Part shown: positions 18,734 through 26,797 of the stretch, one piece after another
Layout of the letters: the number at the start of each line of letters is the position of its first letter
How positions within the stretch are numbered: position 1 is the stretch's first letter
Origin: a bacterium
GTDB lineage: Bacteria; CLD3; SB21
Assembly: GCA_013360215.1 (NCBI GenBank)
Contig: JABWCP010000013.1
Coordinates: 1-64,000 of the forward strand
Length of the DNA stretch: 64,000 nt
Reading direction: 5' to 3'
Notes under the pieces: generated by a model
Told to the model about the DNA's origin: nothing
What the model saw: the letters and a program-made list of their open reading frames with translations, nothing else
Database searches by the model: none
Translations under genes and position numbers: made by a program

Positions 18734-18751
18734 AAATTTTTACCTCATAAC

Positions 18752-18826
18752 TAAACAGTGTTTATAAAAAATTAATAGACAAATCATTTTTTAATAGATA
18801 ATTACACATAAAAACTAAACATCATT
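18752..18826. promoter_or_regulatory. Candidate TetR operator upstream of the TonB receptor gene
   Basis: Perfect inverted repeat TAAACAGTGTTTA (18752-18764, one central base). A second half-site-like TAAACATCATT (18816-18826) lies next to the ribosome-binding site. The sequence between is AT-rich and suits a promoter. The same half-sites occur upstream of the TetR gene. Confidence 0.55.
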
Positions 18827-18840
18827 CAGAAAGGGCTATT

Positions 18841-21207
18841 ATGAAACGTGTTATTCTCATTTTGAGCGTATTGTGTATTGCGCATTTGGGCGCGCAAGAA
18901 AAAGGTACCATAAAAGGTAAAGTGTTAGATGCTGTCGGTAAACAACCTTTAGCGGGCGTATCAGTGCGTATCGTGGGCAGCACAACGGGAGCCATCAGCG
19001 ATATCAATGGCGTTTATACTATTTCCGGGTTAAGTGAAAACGTGTATAAATTGCAATTGGACTACATTGGTTACCAATCGCACTTTGAAACCGATATTCG
19101 TGTCGTTCGGGGAAAAATCACGTATGTGCGCGAGATTGAAATGCAGGAGTCATCCATTGCCGGGGAAGAAATAACCGTCGAGGCCTCGGGGTTTGAGCAG
19201 GATAAATCGGCACCGGTATCCAATTATAATTATTCACGTGAAGAGATTCGGCGCAGTCCCGGAGCTACCGGAGACATTTTTCGTGCGATCGAAACCTTGC
19301 CCGGTGTGAGTTCGTCCGGTGGTGAGTTTTCAAGTTTCTCCGTTCGTGGCGGAAGCCCACGGGATAACATTGTTCTCGTAGATAACATTCCGTTTAGTAA
19401 AGTCTCTCATTTTGACGGGGGCACCGAAGAGCAGGAAGCGCAGGGCGGGCGATTTTCCATATTCACGCCGGGGTTGATCGAGTCGGCTAATTTTCAGGCC
19501 GGCGGGTTCGGCGCGCGTTATGGAGGTAAAAATGCTTCACTCGTTGATCTGCACATCAAAGAGGGAAATCGTGAAACGCCGACGGTCAATGGTACCTATG
19601 ACGCGATCGGTTGGGAAATCAATTATGACGGACCGTCGTATATTCATAAAAAAACGAGTCTTCTTCTGAGCGCACGTCATCAGGATTTTAATAATATTCT
19701 GAAATGGACCGGTCAAAAAGATCTCGGCCATCCGCGCTATACCGATATTATCGTAAAAACGACGACAGACATCGCATCGGCACATAAGTTGTCCTTTCTC
19801 GGCATTTATGCGGATGATTTATTTGATCGAAATCTGTCGCACGTATACGAAAGCAATAATCTGTATGGCAATGACTTAGCTGAAGGCGGTGAAACAAAAT
19901 ATCTGATCGGGCTCAACTGGCGCTGGCTTACCGGTAAAAAAAGTTTTATGGAATCGGTCGTTTATTACGGTCACAGGGAAAACCCGTTTAAAAGCGGAGT
20001 CGCCTATACCGACGCAACAAACGGAATCGCCCCTGCGCGGTCCGAAGTGAGAACGCGGGATAATATTTATGTGTATGATTTCAACGAACAACAGTTGGGT
20101 GCTAAATCGCAATTTACATACCAGGTTTTCACTCATCTTACAGCTATGACCGGCGTAGAAATCAACCGCTTTAGCATGGATAATACGCTCAAACAAAACG
20201 GTTGGGATACGACCTTTGTGTACGATAAAGATGATTACCGTTCAGATATATCCCAATTGTATCTTGTGCGTGACCCGGCAAGGACGAGTTATGCGAACAA
20301 ACAGACACGCTATCAGAGTGCAGGATTTTTAGAATTAAGTTATTCGCCGGACAAAAAAATTACACTCAATCCGGGGGTGCGGTATGAATACAGTACGTTC
20401 AATAGACGGCACGCCATTTCGCCGCGCGTGAGCATCAGTTATGTTTTGAGTGCGCGAACGACGCTCAATGGCGCTACGGGCTTGTATTATCAAGCGCCGG
20501 AGCTGGATGTTACGGGTAGTGATGCGCGAAATAAGAGTCTTAAAAATCAGAAAGCATTGCATCTCATTGCCGGTGGTACACGTTATCTCGGTAATGATGT
20601 CAAACTTACGATCGAAGGGTATTATAAAAAACTTGATCATCTTATCGTAAAACCGGATCGTACATCCAATCTGCGTACCAATCAGGGCGAAGGTTGGGCA
20701 CGCGGGGTGGACATCGGTCTTGTCAAACGGTTTGCACAACGGTGGTATGGCCAGATCAACTACTCACGTATGGCAAGCCGTCGCAATGACCACAACGGTG
20801 AAGGATGGTACAATTCGGATTTTTCTCAGCCCAACATCTTCAATGTTTTATTCGGGTACGAATTTAACAAAGAATGGTCATTTTCGACGAAATGGAAATA
20901 CGCGACGGGTCGCCCGAAGGACACGTATGTGATTCACGAAAATGTATTTAATGATACGGATCATATGCGTTACAGCAAAGAGATCATTCGTAACAACGGG
21001 GATCGTCTGGATGATTTTCACACATGGAATGTTCGTGTGGATTATCGGAAGCAAATCGGACGTTTTGCCGTGGTAAGCTTCGTGGATATTCTCAATATGT
21101 ACGGCCATCTCAATGTTAACGAGGAGTTTTTTCAGTATCAAAACGGAAAGTTGGACAAACGCGGATTTCGTGTCGCTCCGACGATGGGCGTAAAAATAGA
21201 AATGTAG
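18841..21207 (+). CDS. TonB-dependent outer-membrane receptor with carboxypeptidase-regulatory-like N-domain
   Basis: A 788-residue outer-membrane transporter. The signal peptide ends at about residue 19 (AHLGAQ). A CarboxypepD_reg-like Ig domain follows (about 22-105: GTIKGKVLDAVGKQPLAGVS). The plug domain includes APVSNYNYSREEIRRSPGA and FSSFSVRGGSPRDNIVLVDN. The 22-strand barrel fills the rest and ends in an aromatic-poor strand VAPTMGVKIEM. Such receptors import siderophores, vitamin B12, sugars or peptides using TonB energy. No substrate clue or binding-protein neighbour is present. AAAGGG precedes the ATG. Upstream palindromes suggest TetR control, and a long inverted repeat follows the gene. 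Confidence 0.88.
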   Translation: MKRVILILSVLCIAHLGAQEKGTIKGKVLDAVGKQPLAGVSVRIVGSTTGAISDINGVYTISGLSENVYKLQLDYIGYQSHFETDIRVVRGKITYVREIEMQESSIAGEEITVEASGFEQDKSAPVSNYNYSREEIRRSPGATGDIFRAIETLPGVSSSGGEFSSFSVRGGSPRDNIVLVDNIPFSKVSHFDGGTEEQEAQGGRFSIFTPGLIESANFQAGGFGARYGGKNASLVDLHIKEGNRETPTVNGTYDAIGWEINYDGPSYIHKKTSLLLSARHQDFNNILKWTGQKDLGHPRYTDIIVKTTTDIASAHKLSFLGIYADDLFDRNLSHVYESNNLYGNDLAEGGETKYLIGLNWRWLTGKKSFMESVVYYGHRENPFKSGVAYTDATNGIAPARSEVRTRDNIYVYDFNEQQLGAKSQFTYQVFTHLTAMTGVEINRFSMDNTLKQNGWDTTFVYDKDDYRSDISQLYLVRDPARTSYANKQTRYQSAGFLELSYSPDKKITLNPGVRYEYSTFNRRHAISPRVSISYVLSARTTLNGATGLYYQAPELDVTGSDARNKSLKNQKALHLIAGGTRYLGNDVKLTIEGYYKKLDHLIVKPDRTSNLRTNQGEGWARGVDIGLVKRFAQRWYGQINYSRMASRRNDHNGEGWYNSDFSQPNIFNVLFGYEFNKEWSFSTKWKYATGRPKDTYVIHENVFNDTDHMRYSKEIIRNNGDRLDDFHTWNVRVDYRKQIGRFAVVSFVDILNMYGHLNVNEEFFQYQNGKLDKRGFRVAPTMGVKIEM

Positions 21208-21234
21208 TTTTATATTTTATATGTTATAACGAAT

Positions 21235-21341
21235 AAAGATTGCCTCAAAAAAGTTTAGATGGATCTATTCATCATTGGACCCGAAAATTTGATGAATTGT
21301 TTGATGAGTAGATGTGTGTGTAACGGATTGAGGCAATCTTT
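21235..21341. repeat. Long inverted repeat with nested stem (structured element or bidirectional terminator)
   Basis: Perfect 14-bp arms AAAGATTGCCTCAA (21235-21248) and TTGAGGCAATCTTT (21328-21341) enclose 79 bases and run into a 9-T tract. Inside, ATCTATTCATC (21263-21273) pairs with GATGAGTAGAT (21303-21313) with one G-U pair. A competing TCATCA/TGATGA pairing (21269-21274 and 21290-21295) is also possible. It lies between two convergent genes. A simple terminator would not need the large, internally structured loop. Confidence 0.7.
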
Positions 21342-21350
21342 TTTTTTAAA

Positions 21351-22283
21351 TTACTTCTTATTCGCTTTCTTAAAACGTGTAATCAATTTTTTCATCTCTG
21401 CATCTTCCGTGATATTTTCACTCAATGTGTAAAACCGGTTAGTGTGGTTTATTATTTTACCGGATTTCAAATACAATGTAAGCTTTCCGACTTTAGTGCC
21501 ATTGCCGCCGGCTTGTACGATATACCTGTTTTCGTCGACGATAGGTTCTTCGATTTCAACCTGATCGTGTGCACCGACGATCATATCAATATCCGGAAAA
21601 TCCGATAAAATCAACTTGTCTTCTTCTGAACCGGCATGAGACAAAACAATAAGAATATCCACTCTTGAGCGAATATCTTTTATTACTGCATTCAAACGTT
21701 CTCTTTCATTGACAGAGTGTACTCCGGGTTGCTTGTTTTTCGGAAAATATCGAAACGCGGAAAATGGTGTATAACCGATGATTCCGATCTTATAGTTCTC
21801 TCTAGTTACGATCTGATAAGGTTGAGCAATGGGTCGGTTATCATGCCAAAGTGTAGATGAAGTCAATGGTAACTTAGATCGGGATACGATACGTTCAAAA
21901 AAATCGTATCCATTGGCAAACTCATTATCACCCGGATTTACAGCATCATAGGAAAGCAATTCGTATAATCGTATCGTCATAGAATCCTGCTGAGGAGAAA
22001 AACCAAATTGATTTAAAAAATCTCCGGCATCTACAAAAATAACCGCTCTCTCGTTTTTCCTTATGTTATCGAATATAAGCTTTCTTCGTGCAAGCCCACC
22101 CAAAGGTTCCTCTCCGCAATCGCATGCTTCGATATATCCGTTGGTATTATTGGTATAAACAAAAGAAACAGAATCCTGAGCCACTGCGCTATAAGATAAT
22201 AGTAACGGTGCGATGATATAAATCAGGATAAAAAAAACCATGTCGCAATAGCGCGACGGACTGATACAAGTGTATTGGTACAT
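21351..22283 (-). CDS. Exported metallophosphatase/5'-nucleotidase-like protein with N-terminal CxC motif
   Basis: A 310-residue protein. A hydrophobic signal (VFFILIYIIAPLLL to SAVAQ) suggests export, and Met15 (22241) is a possible start. The fold follows the calcineurin-like N-domain of 5'-nucleotidases: FVYTNNTNGYIEACDCGEEP, VIFVDAGDFL, NPGDNEFANG, IVLSHAG and IVGAHDQ. Compared with the canonical DxH and GNHE motifs, the first Asp and His are Asn, and GNHE reads GDNE. CDCGEEPLGGLARR is the pattern of a CxC-bearing subgroup. It lacks the C-terminal nucleotidase domain. Activity is therefore uncertain. It is convergent with the TonB receptor gene and divergent from a small barrel gene. Confidence 0.75.
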   Translation of the reverse strand: MYQYTCISPSRYCDMVFFILIYIIAPLLLSYSAVAQDSVSFVYTNNTNGYIEACDCGEEPLGGLARRKLIFDNIRKNERAVIFVDAGDFLNQFGFSPQQDSMTIRLYELLSYDAVNPGDNEFANGYDFFERIVSRSKLPLTSSTLWHDNRPIAQPYQIVTRENYKIGIIGYTPFSAFRYFPKNKQPGVHSVNERERLNAVIKDIRSRVDILIVLSHAGSEEDKLILSDFPDIDMIVGAHDQVEIEEPIVDENRYIVQAGGNGTKVGKLTLYLKSGKIINHTNRFYTLSENITEDAEMKKLITRFKKANKK

Positions 22284-22471
22284 TTTTGCGACGCTTAATA
22301 TAATGTTACAATTGAAATCTATAATTTATAACACTTAAAAGTAAATCATTTTTTGGCATAAGACTTGATACATTTGATAAGTGTTATCGGTTCTTCACAT
22401 TTTAAAAATCACATAGTTACTTAAAAAAATCGGTTCTCTTTTTTATAATAAACTAAATGTAGGAGTTACAC
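22284..22471. promoter_or_regulatory. Divergent intergenic region with inverted and direct repeats
   Basis: AT-rich region between the metallophosphatase gene and the barrel gene. ATAACACTT (22328-22336) and AAGTGTTAT (22379-22387) form an inverted repeat. ATCGGTTCT is repeated at 22386-22394 and 22429-22437. It could hold operator sites, but no -35/-10 pair is convincing. Confidence 0.35.
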
Positions 22472-22978
22472 ATGAAAAAATTAGTTGTTCTCGCTTTGTT
22501 AGTTATGCTAGCCACAGCGATTCAAACCAATGCACAAATGAAAGCCGGAAGTATGCGTCCCGCGTTGGAGTTGAATTTTGGAGGTCTTGGTCTTGGTTAT
22601 GGTGCCAGCTTCGAATATGGTATCACAGACAAAATCAGTGCACGCGCCAGCGCAAATATTTCAAGTTACAAAACCGGCGGTGATGAATGGTCATTGATCC
22701 CCATTGATGCGGTTGGTGTTTATAATGTTGATGATAGTAAGTATGCCATGCTGGGCGTTACGTGGACAACTTTCTCAGTTGATCCGAGCATTGGAAAAAA
22801 GGAAAGTTCTTCGTCGTTCGGCGTAGTTGCTGGTGGAGGTTATCGCTATAAACTCAATGATAAAATTTCAGTCAACGGAGAAGGAAAGTACCGTGTGATC
22901 ACACTTGAATCAGGTGCTTATAAACTTTCTGTAGCATGGTACACTGTCGGCGCAGGCTTCTCTTACGCTTTGAATTAA
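22472..22978 (+). CDS. Small outer-membrane beta-barrel protein
   Basis: A 168-residue exported protein with a clean signal peptide (MKKLVVLALLVMLATAIQ, cleavage near TNAQ). The mature part is Gly/Tyr-rich alternating strands such as LELNFGGLGLGYGASFEYG and VVAGGGYRYKLNDKISVNG, ending YTVGAGFSYALN. This is the pattern of an 8-strand OmpA/OmpW-like or porin-family barrel. GGAG precedes the ATG, and a strong terminator follows, so it is monocistronic. Substrate or role unknown. Confidence 0.78.
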   Translation: MKKLVVLALLVMLATAIQTNAQMKAGSMRPALELNFGGLGLGYGASFEYGITDKISARASANISSYKTGGDEWSLIPIDAVGVYNVDDSKYAMLGVTWTTFSVDPSIGKKESSSSFGVVAGGGYRYKLNDKISVNGEGKYRVITLESGAYKLSVAWYTVGAGFSYALN

Positions 22979-23002
22979 CTTATCCAGACTTCAGGTATTT
23001 CA

Positions 23003-23038
23003 AGCCTCGCTGACTGTTGGCAGCGGGGCTTTTTTTTT
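23003..23038 (+). terminator. Rho-independent terminator of the barrel gene
   Basis: Ten-bp stem AGCCTCGCTG/CAGCGGGGCT (23003-23012 and 23021-23030, one T-G pair) with loop ACTGTTGG, followed by eight T. Confidence 0.9.
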
Positions 23039-23262
23039 AATATGTTCAAATCTACATAATTTTCGAAGCAAACATCGGTGTGGTGTAGATCAATGAAGAG
23101 ATTCTCCCTCTTCGAAATTATCTGGCAAAATATCATACCATGACAATAATCGGTTGAGGTAAAAATTCATGTTGTTTTTTAAACTAAAAACTAATAAATG
23201 TGTCGCGTATTTTTTATCTCTAATCTCATGGTGTGTCAATTTCCAAAAAAAAGGGAGTATTT

Positions 23263-23679
23263 ATGGTAGCAAAAGCATTGATTCCACTAATAGTGATAAC
23301 AGCGTTGATTGTGATTTCATGTTCGGAGGATGATTCGATCGGGGACGAGGGTTCTCTCACGGCACTTGATACGGTAAATGTGTCCATTTCCAAAGATTCG
23401 ACTTGTATTGTAGCATTAATAGTGAAAGCGACTGTAACCATTACGAGCAAAAAAACCGGAATACCGGTATCCGGATTTTCAGTTAATATAGAATCCAAAG
23501 CTTATTACCGTACAGCTTGCGGATCGCCGGGATCGCCTGATTTGGCTGATTATGCTAATGGTAGCGGAACTACTAATGCATCAGGTAAAGTAACGATTGA
23601 TTTGATTTTTGCTCCTTCAAGCTACGAAGGCGGTATCTATAAATATAAACATGTAGATTACGTCAGAGTAAAACCTTAA
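23263..23679 (+). CDS. Small lipoprotein with an Ig-like domain
   Basis: A 138-residue protein. The ATG at 23263 has GGGAG upstream, while the longer frame from 23233 has none. The lipoprotein signal is MVAKALIPLIVITALIVISC (lipid Cys20). The mature part has an acidic linker (SEDDSIGDEG) and beta strands typical of a Big_1/CarboxypepD_reg-like fold, VTITSKKTGIPVSGFSVNIE and GTTNASGKVTIDLIF. Only two Cys remain in the mature domain (in the STCIV and TACGS segments). Function unknown. A terminator follows directly. Confidence 0.7.
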   Translation: MVAKALIPLIVITALIVISCSEDDSIGDEGSLTALDTVNVSISKDSTCIVALIVKATVTITSKKTGIPVSGFSVNIESKAYYRTACGSPGSPDLADYANGSGTTNASGKVTIDLIFAPSSYEGGIYKYKHVDYVRVKP

Positions 23680-24071
23680 ATGTCTTACTGCAAAGCAAAC
23701 TTTAAATTCCACTTGGAGAGGGTTTCACAAGTGGAATTTTTTTATTCAGAAAATCGAATTAAGAAAAGATGTTACGGTCAAATAAATCGTCGCTTAAAGA
23801 TGATGGTGAGTAAATGCAGCGAAAGTAGTTTCTTGTGCTGATTTAAGACAACCGTCTCCCGTGAAGATAGAAAAGTTGCGATTTATCTCACACCCATCGT
23901 CATTATTTGGGCCTTTGTTCAAAAATCCTCGTTTTAAAGGAAGCTTATGAATTTCCTTTTTTAAACGATATTTCTATGGAGTCACGACTTTTAATAAAAG
24001 ATTGAAATTCTTTGCCATTTATCTTAATCTGTGGGTGCGTAGTTAAATCTCTAAAAAAAATGAGGAATTCC
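23680..24071. other. 392-base intergenic region with terminator and imperfect palindrome
   Basis: Holds the terminator at 23704-23743 and an imperfect palindrome at 23929-23968, in which TCGTTTTAAAGGAA is opposite TTTCCTTTTTTAAACGA. The rest shows no open frame of note and no recognisable RNA gene. GAGGA for the next gene is at the right end. Confidence 0.5.
23704..23743 (+). terminator. Rho-independent terminator of the Ig-like lipoprotein gene
   Basis: Twelve-bp stem AAATTCCACTTG/CAAGTGGAATTT (23704-23715 and 23728-23739) with a 12-base loop. The T-run continues to 23743. Confidence 0.88.
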
Positions 24072-24749
24072 ATGAAACACTTACTTTCTTTTATCGCAAT
24101 TGTATTGATGTCTATGGGGCAAATAAGTTATGCACAAGACAAAGGTAATCTTTTGATTTCAGGTGCTTTCAGTTACAATGTTTCAGAAACTATACCCGAA
24201 GAACTTTCTTTTCTAGGAGAAAATTTTAGTGGGGGGGTATACCAATACGAGAATAGTTTTGATGCCGCGCGTAGGTGTTTTTATCACGCCGAACATGGCA
24301 TTAGGCATTGGTATCGGCTATCAAAACACAAAAGTTGAATTTGAATATGATACGGAAAAACAAACAACGTCAGATCCACGCATTGTAATCCAACCTTTTG
24401 TAACAAACTACCACCATTTAAACGACAACGCGAGTTTTTTTTCGACGCCTCAGTTTTTTATAATTTTGGAACCAGCAAGTTCACTTATACAGACGATGAT
24501 TATCCGGAAGACAATGAATCCGAAAAATTGAAGAACGTATCATACGGTATTAATTTGAGCCCCGGTATCGCTTACAAACTTACAAATAAAGTCGCGCTTG
24601 AGCTAACAATGGGACGTGTTTACTATAGTAAATCTGAAGTAAAACCTAAAGGAGCTCCCAGTTCGTTAGCGATCAAAAACAAAAATTACGGATTGAATCT
24701 TGATTTGAAACATGTCGAACTTGGTATTGAGCTTTATCTTTCACGCTAA
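24072..24749 (+). pseudogene. Outer-membrane beta-barrel gene broken by two homopolymer frameshifts
   Basis: Three frames join into one exported barrel protein of about 225 residues. Frame one (ATG 24072, GAGGA upstream) encodes a signal peptide (MKHLLSFIAIVLMSMGQISY) and about 50 residues, then goes astray at seven G (24231-24237). The next frame continues YTNTRIVLMPRVGVFITPN and GIGIGYQNTKVEF to eight T (24435-24442). After that the original frame resumes with FDASVFYNFGTSKFTYTDDD and ends as a C-terminal strand VELGIELYLSR. One G fewer and one T more restore a full reading frame, and the two shifts cancel. Either a sequencing/assembly error, a true pseudogene, or slipped-strand phase variation of a surface protein. 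Confidence 0.7.
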
Positions 24750-24785
24750 ATTGAATTATTGCTATTCGTTTGATACATACTACGC

Positions 24786-24807
24786 ACCCGGCTTAGCCGG
24801 GTTTTTT
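24786..24807 (+). terminator. Rho-independent terminator of the frameshifted barrel gene
   Basis: Perfect 7-bp stem ACCCGGC/GCCGGGT (24786-24792 and 24796-24802) with loop TTA, followed by T to 24807. Confidence 0.9.
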
Positions 24808-24825
24808 ATTTGACCAACATTTTCC

Positions 24826-24853
24826 TTGCTTTCAGTGATAAAAAATATATATT
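24826..24853 (+). promoter_or_regulatory. Candidate promoter of rpsU
   Basis: TTGCTT (24826-24831), a 16-base spacer, then TATATT (24848-24853). It lies directly after the preceding terminator and about 90 bases before the rpsU start. The same two boxes with a 17-base spacer occur upstream of the large repeat protein gene. Confidence 0.45.
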
Positions 24854-24942
24854 TAGCCCATATTAGCTATTATCAGCTCTTATATTTTTAAGTTTATTAT
24901 TTACAATTACTTAATATAAAAAGCTAAACCAAAGGATACCTC

Positions 24943-25140
24943 ATGATCACCGTCCAAGTCGGCGAAAACGAACCTTTTGATAAAGCGCTCAAGCGTTTTA
25001 AACGTAAATGTTTACAATCCGGTCTTATGCGCACATTGCGCGATACAGCGCACTATGTGAAGCCGAGCGAACGCCGCAAAGCCGATCGTATGCGTGCTAT
25101 CCGTAAACAAAAACAGATTCAGGCCGAAGAAGGCAACTAG
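24943..25140 (+). CDS. rpsU: 30S ribosomal protein S21
   Basis: A 65-residue basic protein of the small ribosomal subunit. It begins MITVQVGENEPFDKALKRFK, as in S21 of FCB bacteria, and continues with the RRKADRMRAIRKQK basic helix. AAAGGATA precedes the ATG. It is set apart by its own upstream candidate promoter and by a terminator just downstream, so it is likely a monocistronic, highly expressed gene. Confidence 0.95.
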   Translation: MITVQVGENEPFDKALKRFKRKCLQSGLMRTLRDTAHYVKPSERRKADRMRAIRKQKQIQAEEGN

Positions 25141-25161
25141 TCTGTTTGCGAAGTAGTTTTC

Positions 25162-25195
25162 AAAAACCATCCCTTTTCGGGATGGTTTTTCTTTT
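25162..25195 (+). terminator. Rho-independent terminator of rpsU
   Basis: Twelve-bp stem AAAAACCATCCC/GGGATGGTTTTT (25162-25173 and 25179-25190) with loop TTTTC, followed by CTTTTT. Confidence 0.92.
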
Positions 25196-25216
25196 TATAT
25201 GACGAAAGGAATGGTC

Positions 25217-26788
25217 ATGAAAAAAATGATGTTATTGTTCCTAGCGGCGAGCCTTACCGTTTCGGCTCAAACCACACGTCAGGTGCTAAAGCCTGTCAAA
25301 GTGGATATTTTTAAAAACGGGAACGGTTTTTTTGTCGCCGAAGGAAACCTCAGTATGAGTAGCAGTGAAGCGCAAATCACAGATGTGCCCCGGACCGCGT
25401 TTGGAACGCTGTGGGTAGGTGCTATGGACAAGAACATTCAAATATCCGGTTTACGTGCGATCGAAGAAAAATTTGCTAATCGCCGAGATCCTGCTTCATT
25501 GTATGAAATATTAATCTCCAATATCGGCAAACAGGTGATATTTCGCCAAAGCGGGGAAAAGGCAATTGAATACACAGGGATTTTAGAGCGTGTCATAGGC
25601 GAAGTATCGCAACCGGTTATTGTATTGCGTACGACCAAAGGGACGATGATATTAAATACGTGGTATGCGATGCATGCCGAGTTTCCGGAGTCTTTTCAGA
25701 GTACGTTTTCCGATACGACCAAAGCGATGGCGCTGCGCATAAAGACCAATAGTGCAGCAAATGCCGCACGATTTCAAATGGTCTATTTTCAAAACCAGAT
25801 CGGGTGGACGCCCAGTTACAAGATAGATCTCGTTGATGATAAAAACGCGCAAATCATCTTATCCGGCACGGTAGTCAATGATATCCAGGATATTGAAAAA
25901 GCCGATGTTAACCTGGTCGTAGGTTACCCGCATTTTGAATTTGCCAACACGTTATCACCGCTTACCACACCGATGCCGATCAGTGATTTCCTGTCTGCGT
26001 TAGGTTATGATGCACGTCGCCCTGATTTTGATAATTATGGTAATCGGATGATGGCCGCGCAAGTTGCTCGTTATGAGATGAGCGCAGGACAAGCCGATGC
26101 GGGCAATTTTACACCTGTCGGAGGTACGACTGTAGAAGACCTTTTCTTTTATAACTTACCTGATTTTTCACTGAAAAAAAATGAGCGCGCACAGATCAAT
26201 ATTTTCTCGGCTACGGTGCCTTATCAACATGTCTATGAAGTAACGCTCCCTAATGCATTTAATATACAAGAGGGGTATCTCTACGATAAAACCCCGGCAC
26301 GCAAAGAGCCTTACGAAGTGTGGCACTCCATTCGTTTAGAAAATAAAACAGCTATGCCGTGGACGACCGGTGCCGCGCTGACCATGCAAAACGGCAAAGC
26401 TTTGGGCCAGGATATTTTGCAGTACGCACCGGCCAAATCAACAACCCACGTCAAAATAACGACCTCGCCCGATATCTATGTTACGGAAGAGGAACGTGAA
26501 ACAGAGCGCAAAGAAGATCAGAAAAAAAAGGATGGGTATTCGTATGATCTTGTTACCATATCCGGCGAGATCAATCTGAACAACTACAAAGATAAAGACG
26601 TCAAACTCAAAATAACGCGCCCCATAACCGGTAAACTGCGCGAAGCAACGGCCGAACCCAAAAGTAAAGTCAACGTTAAGTCAGGAAGTGCGATCAATCC
26701 CGAAACAACATTGACTTGGGAGGTTAATCTGAAAAAAGGCGACGCCCGAAAGATCACGTATACTTACGAAGTGTATCTCAGACGATGA
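25217..26788 (+). CDS. Exported DUF4139-like protein
   Basis: A 523-residue exported protein. The ATG at 25217 lies 10 bases after GAAAGGA and gives a clean signal peptide (MKKMMLLFLAASLTVSAQ). Other in-frame ATGs at 25199 and 25211 are less well placed. The N-terminal part is a beta domain (KVDIFKNGNGFFVAEGNL). The middle shows the DUF4139 hallmark NQIGWTPSYKIDLVDD followed by TVVNDIQDIEKADVNLVVGY. The C-terminal part has WEVNLKKGDARKITYTYEVY. Proteins of this type are exported and of unknown function. A lysine/glutamate-rich segment (EERETERKEDQKKKDG) separates the last two domains. No operon partner is evident. Confidence 0.75.
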   Translation: MKKMMLLFLAASLTVSAQTTRQVLKPVKVDIFKNGNGFFVAEGNLSMSSSEAQITDVPRTAFGTLWVGAMDKNIQISGLRAIEEKFANRRDPASLYEILISNIGKQVIFRQSGEKAIEYTGILERVIGEVSQPVIVLRTTKGTMILNTWYAMHAEFPESFQSTFSDTTKAMALRIKTNSAANAARFQMVYFQNQIGWTPSYKIDLVDDKNAQIILSGTVVNDIQDIEKADVNLVVGYPHFEFANTLSPLTTPMPISDFLSALGYDARRPDFDNYGNRMMAAQVARYEMSAGQADAGNFTPVGGTTVEDLFFYNLPDFSLKKNERAQINIFSATVPYQHVYEVTLPNAFNIQEGYLYDKTPARKEPYEVWHSIRLENKTAMPWTTGAALTMQNGKALGQDILQYAPAKSTTHVKITTSPDIYVTEEERETERKEDQKKKDGYSYDLVTISGEINLNNYKDKDVKLKITRPITGKLREATAEPKSKVNVKSGSAINPETTLTWEVNLKKGDARKITYTYEVYLRR

Positions 26789-26797
26789 TTTAAAAAA

